Source: Davidsoniella eucalypti (taxonomy: Eukaryota; Ascomycota; Sordariomycetes; Microascales; Ceratocystidaceae). From it: a stretch of DNA of 64,000 nt. A program made the translations under genes and the position numbers. Location: positions 1 to 64,000 of the forward strand of contig RMBW01000008.1 in the NCBI GenBank assembly GCA_004009845.1, given 5' to 3'. Positions 37,091 to 46,291 of the stretch are shown piece by piece (the first letter of the stretch is position 1; the number at the start of each line of letters is the position of its first letter). The notes under the pieces were generated by a model. That model was not told the origin of the DNA and did no database searches. It worked only from the letters and a program-made list of their open reading frames with translations.

Positions 37091-38056
37091 ATGGCACCGG
37101 ATATGCCACACGAATTACCAAAACCATCAACTTCTGCTACGTCTATGTCCATATCGCCGAAAACTTCAAATTTGTCCATCCCGAAGATCATCACAGACCC
37201 GACTGTCAAATTCCGATCCACCAGCAAGTTATTAGATGAACTTGACAGAATTACAGGTGATTTTCTCATTGTTACAGGTAAGATGGTTCATTTACATATA
37301 TATGTAAACTTGTACTAATCCTTCTCACTATTAGATGTCTTGCCAGATCAGTTTTCTGCAATTGAGAAGGCCAGAGATGCTCGTGGCAGACATTGGCGGT
37401 TCCATTACCGTGCAGAGCCCAAGACACTATTCATATCAATTCCAATTGGTGTACATGAGGCATGCCACGCGAGTCTCTATCGTAATATTGACATGAGAAT
37501 GACATTGACAGGCTTGGGTGATTATTGGAGGCCATTGGCTTCTAAAACATTTGCTGGAGAAGATGGTACTGGTGGTGATAGTGGGGAGGGTGATTCAAGT
37601 GGTGGTCCAATGCTACTAGGCCTTGATACCCCAAGATGGCCTACTCTCATGATTGAAGCTGGCTATTCCCAGTCGCTGAGCCAGCTCAGAAGAAAAATGA
37701 GGTGGTGGTTTGACAAGTCAAGTCACCAGATCAAAATTGTTCTTCTTTCAAAGTTTGACTGCCAGTCTCAGGCCATTCTCATAGAAAGGTGGGAAGAGGA
37801 AGTGAGCCAACCCCGGCCTGGTGCTACTGCAACCAGAGCTTCAAGCTACATGGAGCCAGCACTCCAGCAAACCATCTCTATCACTAGAGGTTCGGATAGA
37901 GCTCCTACATCATACAATGTAGCTAATGGCGCATTGTTGTTGAAGTTCAAGCTACTCTTCTTGAGAGATGCTGGTCCCAATGAGACAGATATAGTTCTTG
38001 ATATCCCATGTCTACAGATGTTTGCTTATCATGTCTGGCTTGAAGTTGAAAACTAA
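37091..38056 (+). CDS. Uma2/PD-(D/E)XK-like fungal protein, tandem copy A
   Basis: Two exons, 37091-37277 and 37335-38056, giving 302 residues; GTAAGA donor, ATTAG acceptor, Asp codon split. I recognise a fungal family best defined by PRWPTLMIEAGYSQSLSQLR, a Trp-rich MRWWFD, then KIVLLSKFD and ILIERWEEE. A hydrophobic strand ending in Glu, followed by a Tyr-Ser and an Arg/Lys-rich helix, recalls Uma2-type PD-(D/E)XK nuclease folds (second acid in IEAG, first acid perhaps in LGLDTP). This is fold inference, not proof of activity. The N-terminal ~60 residues are Ser/Thr/Pro-rich. A Gly/Asp/Ser loop (DGTGGDSGEGDSSGG) precedes the core. The second exon is about 95 percent identical to copy B except for a variable patch near residue 110. 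Confidence 0.8.
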
Positions 38057-38509
38057 ATAGCTTGCTACTTTGTATTTACCAATACACAGGTTTATGATTC
38101 GTATACTCTCACACTTGTTGCCATAGCCTGCCTAACTAAGCGCGTATATCCCGAATGCGGGCATACTAAAAGTAAAGCTAGTTCATGTTATGAACCTAGT
38201 GGGGCCAAATGATCAAACTAGTAATGAATACAAGCCACTTGATTGAATCTCTGTGTCGAAATGGTATGCTAATTGAAAATTTTGTTTCCAACAATTCTTT
38301 CCTACAGCTACGCAGGATGCTCAAGGCGAAGTCCTGGTTACACTATCAAAACATGATGAATTCAGAAACTACCGTTAACAATATGCCATCACGAATTGCA
38401 AAGGCTACAGTACAAGCAAATATGGATGCGTCTATCGCCAAGTCCGTTCTTGTTTATTTATTTGTTTGATGAACTCTTCATACCAATCACGTGAGATTGT
38501 CTGTAATGA
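38057..38509. other. Spacer between the tandem copies
   Basis: Similarity between the copies stops about 12 bases after their stop codons, and resumes near the TGACGTAA of copy B. The spacer therefore is single-copy sequence of about 440 bases. An 86-codon plus-strand frame (38209-38469) is not recognised. Confidence 0.55.
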
Positions 38510-38517
38510 TGACGTAA
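38510..38517 (+). promoter_or_regulatory. TGACGTAA element upstream of duplicate B
   Basis: Second copy of the bZIP/CRE-like octamer, in the same position relative to its ATG as in copy A. Shared flanking promoter sequence includes a triplicated ACCAAACACTA(C/T)TAT unit just before the start. Confidence 0.45.
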
Positions 38518-38653
38518 TAAATTGATATGAAAGTCACAAAATTGCTAGCACCTTTCAACTTTCTTCCTACACTTCTACAAATACTACCAAACACTATTAT
38601 ACCAAACACTATTATACCAAACACTACGAATTTCATCGCCATCGCTCGCCATC

Positions 38654-39645
38654 ATGGCACTGTATATGTCACACGAATCACCAAAACCAGCATCGCTATC
38701 AACTCCTGCTACGTCTGTCTCCATATCGCCGACAATTTCAAATTTGTCCATCCCGAAGATCATCACAGACCCGACGATCATCACAGACCCGACTGTCAAA
38801 CTCCGATCCACCCGCGACTTATTCAATGAACTTGGCAGCATTACTGGGGATTTTCTGATTGTTGAAGGTGAGATACCTTGTTTGACTTTATTTTCAACTT
38901 TCTTTACTAATCCTATTTTCTTGTAGATGTTTCGCCTAATCAATTCAGTGCAATTGAGAAGGCCAGAGATGCTCGTGGCAGACATTGGCGGTTCCATTAC
39001 CGTGCAGAGCCCAAGACACTATTCATCTCAATTCCAACTGGTGTACATGAGGCATGCCATGCGAGTCTCTTTCTTCAAATCTCACACAAAATAATTATGG
39101 GCTTGGGTGGATATTGGAGGCCATTGGATTCTAAAACATTTGCTGGAGAAGATGGTACTGGTGGTGATAGTGGGGAGGGTGATTCAAGTGGTGGTCCAAT
39201 GCTACTAGGCCTTGATACCCCAAGATGGCCTACTCTCATGATTGAAGCTGGCTATTCCCAGTCGCTGAGCCAGCTCAGAAGAAAAATGAGGTGGTGGTTT
39301 GACAAGTCAAGTCACCAGATCAAAATTGTTCTTCTTTCAAAGTTTGACCCTCAGTCTCAGGCCATTCTCATAGAAAGGTGGGAAGAGGAAGTGAGCCAAC
39401 CCCGGCCTAGTGCTACTGCAACGAGAGCTTCAAGCTACATGGAGCCAGCACTCCAGCAAACCATCTCTATCACTAGAGGTGCGGATAGAGCTCCTACATC
39501 ATACAATGTAACTAGCGGCGCATTGTTGTTGAAGTTCAAGCTACTCTTCTTGAGAGATGCTGGTCCTAGTGAGACCGACATAGTCCTCGATATCCCAGAT
39601 CTACAGATGTTTGCATATGCTGTCTGGCTTGAAGTTGAAAACTAA
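38654..39645 (+). CDS. Uma2/PD-(D/E)XK-like fungal protein, tandem copy B
   Basis: Two exons, 38654-38867 and 38927-39645, giving 310 residues; same intron position and phase as copy A (GTGAGA donor, TGTAG acceptor). It shares the core IEAGYSQSLSQLRRKMRWWF and the Gly/Ser/Asp loop. Differences: an 18-base tandem duplication in exon 1 repeats IITDPT, and the patch after HEACHASL reads FLQISHKIIMG where copy A has YRNIDMRMTLTG. That patch contrasts with the near-identical sequence on both sides. Both genes are open throughout, so both may be expressed. Function unknown. Confidence 0.8.
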
Positions 39646-39838
39646 ATAGCTTGCTACTAAGTCAACGGGCCAGGTTCCCGTATTATAAAGCCAATATAGA
39701 TGACTCTATCGTAGTGCGACTCCTTTCAAGCTACACATATTTTTTTAATGTTGTTTGCGTTTTTGATTTGTTCTTACAGTAGATATCCAGGTGAGTAATG
39801 GGAGAAATAGATATAAGCATGAGAATAATCATACGACT

Positions 39839-41669
39839 TTATAGCTCTAGGGTGGGAGTGACGCCGGCCACACGGCCAATCACTTGGCTGGGGGCATACT
39901 TGGGAATAACCTCATCGTCGTGAAGCATCTCGAACTCTTCTGTGGCGTCGCGGCCCATAAAGTTCATGATGGCCTGAGGACCACCAGGGTGCTCCTCGAG
40001 CCAATCTGACAAGTCCATCACGACACCCTTTACGACAACCCATAGGTCATCCTTGGTGTTGTGCTTGGCAATCTCCTCCATGGAGTACTCCTTCTCGGGG
40101 ATAGCGAAGGGCTTGGCCTCTACCTTGGCCGGAGGAGCATCAACGGCCGAAGCAGCACTGGATCCTGAAGGAGCAGACAGGGTCGGACCGGCCTTGGCAC
40201 CACCGTTACCCCACTCAACCTGGACGCGACCGGGTAGCGAAGGGTCGATGTGAAGAGAGATCTGGCCGAGACGAGATGAAGCCGAGCCAGAGTTGTTCAA
40301 GGCCTGCTAGAAGAGGTAGTTGGACGCAGTATCACCGGCAACACGACCGTAGACAACGCAGCCCAGCAAAGAAGAACCACCGAGACGGTTGGCACCGTGG
40401 ACACCACCAGCCAACTCACCACAGGCGTACAGGCCCTCGAAAGGCTTTTTATCCTGGTTGAGGACCTGAGACTTGTCGTTGATCTCAATACCACCCATGG
40501 TGAAGTGAAGAACAGGCTCCATCAGTGCAACGTGGAAGTCATCGTTGATGTCCAGAGGAACATTGTGGAAGAAACGCTTGTTCCAGGGGTCCTTCTCCTT
40601 GCCGGAAGCGATAGTGTTATATTTGGTGAAGGTCTTCTGGAGATGAGTGGGTGAGCAAGCGATATCCTTAGCAAGCTCAGCACCAGTCATCTTGCGCATG
40701 AGACCACGGCCCGAGTAATGACGAGTGTGGAAGTCAAGGACATTGGAAGCCTTGGAATTGAGGATAAGGCGAATAGGGAACTTGTCCTTGGCCTTTTCTT
40801 TCCACATCATACCCGAAACATAGTCACGGTGACCCAGCTCGTCGCAGAAACGGTCACCATCGGCGTTCAGAAGAAGACCACCCTCACCACGCAGAGCCTC
40901 GGCAGCTAGGAACTTGGTCTTGGCAGAGGGGTCCTTGGGGTCAATCAGACCAGTGGGGTGAACCTGAACCTTGTCCAGGTCGATACCGTTGCCACCGATA
41001 TCCATGATCATCTTTTGGCCATCACCAGTAGCATGGCTACCGTTCGTGGTAGCCAGATCCCAAGTATCAGGGCGGTACTTCTTGAGCAGAGAGTTATCAG
41101 TGAAATCAGCGGCATAACCACCGGTAGCCAGAACCACGGGGCCATCAAGAACATGGGACTTTCCATCGTGCTCGTAGGTTACGCCGGTGATCTTGTTGCC
41201 GTCCTTGTTTAGGCTAGTAACACGGGCTTTCTTGACGATCTCGACACGACTGGGCTCTGCCTCGGCGAGCTCTTCGAGACGCTGCATCAAAGCATAGGTG
41301 ATGGCCATACCGGGGAACTTGGCATCGTGACCACGGTGGGTTCTGGGCTCAGTGTGACCACTAATAGGAATATGGGTCAGTATGTGTATGGGACTTTGAT
41401 TTTCAGTGTTGCGAATGAGTATTTGACATACCCAAGCCGTGAGACCAGAGTCAGGTCTAGGCCAAAAATGTCCTGCAGCCATTCGACGGCCGAGGCGGAG
41501 TTGTATGTGAGGACGCGAATGAGATCAGGGCGGGCCTGCTCACGGGCGGACTTAAGGGTATCTTCGTAGAATTGCTTGACGCTGTCTTGGATCTTGAGAT
41601 CGACTTGGCTGCGGGTCAAGGCGCCGTTGATGCCAGAGGTGGCCTTGGTTGAGTTTCCACCAAAGAAAC
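39839..41669 (-). pseudogene. Soluble fumarate reductase with cytochrome b5 domain, broken
   Basis: Minus-strand remnant: exon 41432-41669, then 39839-41360 (GTATGT donor, ATTAG acceptor). It encodes an Osm1/Frd-type flavoprotein (FFGGNSTKATSGINGA, GHDAKFPGMAITYAL, VHPTGLIDP, VHGANRLGGSSLLG). A cytochrome b5 domain follows with the HPGG heme motif and a second His in FEMLHDDE. Two defects are visible. First, the FAD-binding Rossmann start (a V-GGG-G motif) expected in an upstream exon is absent between here and ETP1, though a good 3' splice site (CTAAC...CACAG) remains at the left edge of the exon. Second, TAG at 40307-40309 interrupts the frame between NYLF and QALNNSG, separating the reductase from the b5 domain. 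The frame is otherwise open for over 580 codons, so the decay is recent. Active homologues reduce fumarate with FADH2/FMNH2 to keep redox balance without oxygen. Confidence 0.8.
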
Positions 41670-41769
41670 CTGTGAAGGCAAAACTGTTAGTATTCGATTG
41701 GGCTTGGGATGCCCGCAGATGGGATTGTCCATAGGGTGAGATGGAGATCAGGCCTACCTTGGTTGAATT

Positions 41770-41783
41770 AGAAACTTGTAGTT
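41770..41783 (+). repeat. Left target-site duplication of the SINE
   Basis: AGAAACTTGTAGTT, repeated exactly at 42265-42278 on the far side of the poly(A) tract. Confidence 0.85.
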
Positions 41784-42264
41784 TGGTTGTACGCCTGGTC
41801 GATCTCGCAAGAGATAGTTGGTTCGAATCCAGCTGGGGCAAAACTACTACTGAAGTCTACCCTAAGCTTATGGTAGTGTGTCTGAGGGTTTGGCAGCCCC
41901 TCCACTCACGAAGTTCTGCAGAAGGTAGATGCCAGGTAGTAACCATACTGTTCTAAGAGGGTTTATAGTACAAGGGGCTACAAAATGCTCGGAGGTTTTG
42001 AGGCAGGTTCCCGATGAGGTGGTTTTTCCCGGAAAGGATTAGAAGTTGAAATGCGCAGGAATAGCATATAACGAAACCATAACAAATGTTCTGTATCTCA
42101 GTGGCCTGTCACTGTTGAGAAGTAGGCTGTCATTCACCTTACATTGTATACTAGTATTAGTTCAGGGCTGTGTATCTTAGGATACCGAGGTGCTACATAG
42201 CTATCAAGAGCTCCATTTCCACCTTAATAAAAATGAATCAAAAAAAAAAAAAAAAAAAAAAAAA
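41784..42264 (+). mobile_element. tRNA-derived SINE with poly(A) tail
   Basis: A 481-base insertion flanked by a perfect 14-base direct repeat and ending in about 26 A residues (42240-42264). The 5' part is tRNA-like: a B-box GGTTCGAATCC at 41820-41830 in a five-pair T-arm (GTTGG/CCAGC), followed by an acceptor-like TGGGGCA. A hairpin ATCTC-GCAA-GAGAT just before it resembles the long variable arm of a Leu or Ser tRNA. No matching 5' acceptor half is seen, so the tRNA part is incomplete or diverged. The body (41840-42235) has no coding capacity. A head with Pol III box, unrelated body, poly(A) and target-site duplication define a SINE moved by a LINE. It sits just upstream of the broken fumarate reductase, on the opposite strand. 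Confidence 0.82.
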
Positions 42265-42278
42265 AGAAACTTGTAGTT
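42265..42278 (+). repeat. Right target-site duplication of the SINE
   Basis: AGAAACTTGTAGTT, identical to 41770-41783, directly after the poly(A) tract. Confidence 0.85.
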
Positions 42279-42478
42279 ATCTGTACTTGCAAACCTTCGA
42301 AGTCAATACTATTATACCCTAACCCTAGAATACACAAATATGCTCATTTGGATCATTCAAGGCAAAAGTAACTATATACAGCTATTTTAACAGACATAAT
42401 CTTCATTGCTATAGGATAATGATCAGCAATGCTACTAAATATATTGATAGTGTTTCTGTGGCACAAATACTCCATTTA

Positions 42479-42546
42479 TATGATATGATATCATAAATCT
42501 CTAGATTACAAATAAAATCATCATCATCATCATGATATGATATCAT
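42479..42546. repeat. Paired ATGATATCAT palindromes and (ATC)n run in ETP1 3' flank
   Basis: ATGATATGATATCAT occurs at about 42479-42494 and again at about 42532-42546, with an (ATC)5-type microsatellite between. The block lies just past the ETP1 stop codon, so the transcript end could fold here. Confidence 0.5.
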
Positions 42547-42569
42547 GTAAAATCCAACTCATAACTATA

Positions 42570-44853
42570 TTATTTCTTTCTACGTCTATTCTTCTTCTCC
42601 GGTGCGCTTGTAGAAGCTCCTTCTATCTCCTCCCTATCGATTGTGCCATCTTGTTCCATCTGCTTGAGCTTCTCTTGCCCCGTAATGAACATTGTCAAAT
42701 CGTGATTCATCTCTTCCAAGGACGCAATTTGATCTGACTGTTCCTTAGTCTTAGCCTCAAGAGCTTCATTCTTAGAGTTCAGATGCTGGATACGCTTTAG
42801 CAACCCATCGCTAACCTTCTTCTCCTCCTGTAGAGATTTGCCAAGATTTCGTGCTAGTTCTTTAGCCTGCGCGCCACGTGTACGCTCACGTTCAGCATCT
42901 CGCTTCATCTCGGGGATGGTATCAGTGATTAGGTCGTTATATTTTTCTTCCAGGTCCTTCAAGCGTTGCGTCATCTCTTCATCACGCCTGCGCATGTTTT
43001 CAGCTGCTTCTGTAGCCTTTAAACTCTTGATCGTGGCACGGCGCAATTGCTCCTCATAATACATCCGTTGGGACTCCATCTGGTGAATCATTAGATTCAT
43101 ATAGTCTGTACCTTGTGCTTCGTACTTTTCACGGGTGACGAGGTCTTCGGCGGGTGTTGAGCCTCGATGATCGACAGAGACTAGACGACGGGGGAGAGCG
43201 GGGAGAGGGGCAAGTTTGGAGACACCCTTCTCGCGTATGAATCGATGAACCCATTTATCATCACCATAGTCCCAAACATACTGGGTCTCCAACTCGAGAG
43301 CAAAGTGATGTGCTGTATCTTTCCAGTGGTCTTTTGCGTGGCCTCCTTTATAGCGGCCACATCCAACCACACCGCATATTAGACAAACCCAGAGATCCGT
43401 GTCGCAATCGCACACATGGCATTGATTCTGCGCATTATCTCCGAATGGCTCGAGACCGGGGATGATCTCGTCAACAGGGTTATAGCGACATATAGGACAA
43501 TGACCACCATTCCATTTTTTGAGACAGTTACAGTGAAAGACGTGTGCGCATGGGGTAGTGATGATGCCGCTCGTCTCATCCATGCGTTCAAGACATACTG
43601 GACAGGTTGGAAGCTCCAGAACGTTGGATGATGATGCCACCACTTGTTCTGGGACATTTTGATTCGAGGGCCCAGGCTCATCGCCGTGATTGATGGATGG
43701 TGTTTCGAAGGTGATAGATTTGACAAATACAGCATGGCAACGATCACCCTGAATATAACGTTAGTTTAGCATTGAAGACCTGTACGCCGAAGTGAAGAAT
43801 GGGCGTATGACTTACAAATTGGTAGACAAACTCTTTGGCGTTCATTTCAGTTCGGAACTGGAATGCTTTCTTCCAGTCACGAAACTTGAGAAGGACCAGG
43901 TCATGGCCCAGCTTTTCGGTTGTCACCATACGAAAGTGTGATATCTCGTTCGCCCAATTCTCACCAATGTATGTGACGAACATTCCATTCGACATGAAGC
44001 TAGGCACGACAGGGCAGCATACTATAGTTGGCTTATCCTCGTCATCTGTCTCTATCTCGACACCGGGAAAGTCGACTGGCCTATCAAGCTCTGGGGACTC
44101 ATCTCGTTGACGATAGAAATGGACCACACCCCAGCCAGTTTCGGTGTTCTTGAGAGCCATGGGGCTCATCCTGGCCTTTGTAGCCAGGCCGGAGCCGCCC
44201 AAGACAGGACCTAGCATGCCCGTCTCCGCATTTATCAATGGCGGCTTGGAATAGCTGCTAGAAGATTCACCTTCTTGATAAGGCATGTTGCTCCTACTCG
44301 AGTGTTGTTCCGACTGATTCTTGGAGATTGAGTTAATAGTGAGACTACGGATGCTCACTTTGCCAAAACGCCAATCTTGAAGTGCTGTGGCAGGGCTGAA
44401 ATTATCTGCAGATTGTGGGAGAAGCAAAGATTTGCTTCGATTGCGGCTCTGTGTAGTGACAGATCTAGTTCCCTGATTGAGTATATGGGTGTTACCTGAA
44501 TGCCAGCTATCATTCCGCGTTTCGGAAGCCGAAACGACAGAGGACAGTCCGCAATCGATAATCACAGACTCCTCGGTCTGTTTACTCTGGGCCAGACGTT
44601 CGGAGGGTATACAATGCTCGTGGTCGCTAGAAGGGTAATACGTACGTTGCCGGTCGAAGCCGAAATCCGGCTCTTCACGCGGCGCATGCGACGGAAGGCA
44701 ATCGGAGAATATATCAGTACCTGTTGGAGGTAACCAGAATTCTTGATTTGTACTTTTAAATGATACACCAGACACAGATTGTGAAGTGTCCGCCTGTGTT
44801 GGTGTGGGCGTCGGATAGAGCTCAAATTTGATATGATAATAATATGCAGGCAT
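42570..44853 (-). CDS. ETP1: ETP1/BRAP2-type RING and UBP zinc-finger protein
   Basis: Two exons, 43816-44853 and 42570-43748 (GTAAGT donor, ATTCAG acceptor), giving 738 residues; the start MPAYYYHIKFELYP is conserved in the family. Domains: a disordered Ser-rich N-terminus; a BRAP2 RNA-recognition-like domain (VVPSFMSNGMFVTYIG through FVYQFGDRCHAVFVKSI, about residues 290-360); a RING-H2 finger starting at C395 (CPVCLERMDE, CAHVFHCNCLKKW, CPICR); a UBP-type zinc finger (CHVCDCDTDLWVCLICG, GCGRYKGGHAKDHW); and a long coiled coil from about residue 540 to a Lys-rich end. Such proteins bind ubiquitin and act as E3 ligases or adaptors; yeast Etp1 affects ethanol tolerance and catabolite control. 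All metal ligands appear present. Confidence 0.92.
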
Positions 44854-45740
44854 AATATTTCCAAGGCATGTGATGCGAATTCAGGTCTCAGCCTGTAGGT
44901 TGGCGTGGATTATTTGATAAAGGATGAATTCTTTGATGCCTGATGGGTCGACTAGGGACTAAAATTGGAGGTAGAAAATATTTATAATCAAGTAGTAGCT
45001 CTAATTTAGAAGTAACTTTTTAAGCTTGGAAATTATGGCAAGTTTATCCAGCAACATAGGCAGTTATAAATGAAACTTACAACAAGATCGAAAGTTTAGT
45101 AGCTAGTTTTGTTTTTATTAACGAGCGCGGGGATTCGGGCCAATAAAATTGGACATGCTCCTCTCACCTTAAGGGACATGGTAATTTGGTAGCTATAGTG
45201 CATATTTGCTCAAAATATTTTCTATCACGTGATATATTAACTGTTGTAAAAGTTTAGAAAAAGGGAAGAAATTTAATTCAGGTTAATGTAAAATGGACTA
45301 TAATGAGTGAAGATAATCGAACAAGCTTTCTAGAAGTGCAGCACTTTTTATGATTGGAATTTCAAAGTCACTAGCATCTCCTATATTGATATGTTTTCAT
45401 CGAAGCAATAATTCAAAGAATTGACGTCACAACTAATCTTACTTATGCGTCACGATATCCACAATAGCTTGAGGTATTAACGGAGCTTTCCCCAGAATTT
45501 GGACCAGGCCCGCTTCGTGTTAAAGAGTGCCCCGCATTCAATTACATTCGTTCGACTACACATTTTAGCACAACATCACCATGAGAAAAAGATAAGTATT
45601 TGGTAGGTTGCAGGTATCAATGGTGTACCATGCATGTGGTTATTTATCATTCATAAAATAAAACAAGACATCATGCTCACTTCAGAGCTCGTAGACGTTA
45701 CAGAAAATAAGAAATGGAGAAAACAAATATGCGTGGCAGT
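44854..45740. other. ETP1 promoter and polyubiquitin 3' flank
   Basis: About 890 bases with no gene. Two related 20-mers, TTAACGAGCGCGGGG-ATTC near 45119 and TTAAAGAGTGCCCCGCATTC near 45511, also resemble a site near 36338. A stretch of AT-rich sequence surrounds them. Confidence 0.5.
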
Positions 45741-46291
45741 TTACTGGCCTCCACGCAGACGCAGAACCAGATGCAGGGTCGACTCCTTTTGAATGTTGTA
45801 GTCGGATAGGGTGCGGCCGTCCTCCAGCTGCTTACCAGCGAAAATCAGACGTTGCTGGTCTGGGGGGATACCCTCCTTGTCCTGGATCTTGGACTTGACA
45901 TTGTCAATGGTGTCGGAAGACTCGACCTCAAGAGTGATGGTCTTGCCAGTCAGAGTCTTGACAAAAATTTGCATACCACCACGCAGACGCAGAACCAGAT
46001 GTAGAGTGGACTCCTTCTGGATGTTGTAATCAGATAGGGTGCGACCGTCCTCGAGTTGCTTGCCGGCGAAAATCAGACGCTGCTGGTCCGGAGGGATGCC
46101 CTCCTTATCCTGGATCTTGGATTTGACATTGTCAATGGTGTCGGACGACTCAACCTCAAGGGTGATGGTCTTGCCGGTTACTATTGATGAAAGTTAGCAT
46201 ATAGTCATATGATGATGTATATCCTTGCGGCCGCGATGAAGACGATCACCGGGAGATGGAATACTTACGGGTCTTGACAAAGATCTGCATT
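45741..46291 (-). CDS. UBI4: Polyubiquitin, two tandem units
   Basis: Two exons, 46270-46291 (22 bases) and 45741-46180, with an 89-base intron splitting Leu-8 of the first unit (GTAAGT donor, CAATAG acceptor). The product is 153 residues: two perfect 76-residue ubiquitins head to tail ([11 protein letters not shown]... ...LVLRLRGG) and a final Gln that must be removed. Deubiquitinases cut after each RGG to release ubiquitin. UBI4 supplies ubiquitin under stress and usually has four or more units, so two is at the low end; contraction by unequal exchange is likely. The two units differ at synonymous sites. Confidence 0.96.

Noticed and set aside
41377..41841. Start of fumarate reductase at an ATG-containing frame reaching 41841
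   Set aside because: That N-terminus would be translated from the SINE tRNA head and intron sequence; it lacks the FAD-binding motif, and a good intron 3' end sits at 41670-41692.
41740..41845. A complete tRNA gene around the GGTTCGAATCC box
   Set aside because: The T-arm is convincing, but no matching 5' acceptor strand or proper D-arm/anticodon arm is found, and the target-site duplication places the element start at 41784. It is better explained as the head of a SINE.
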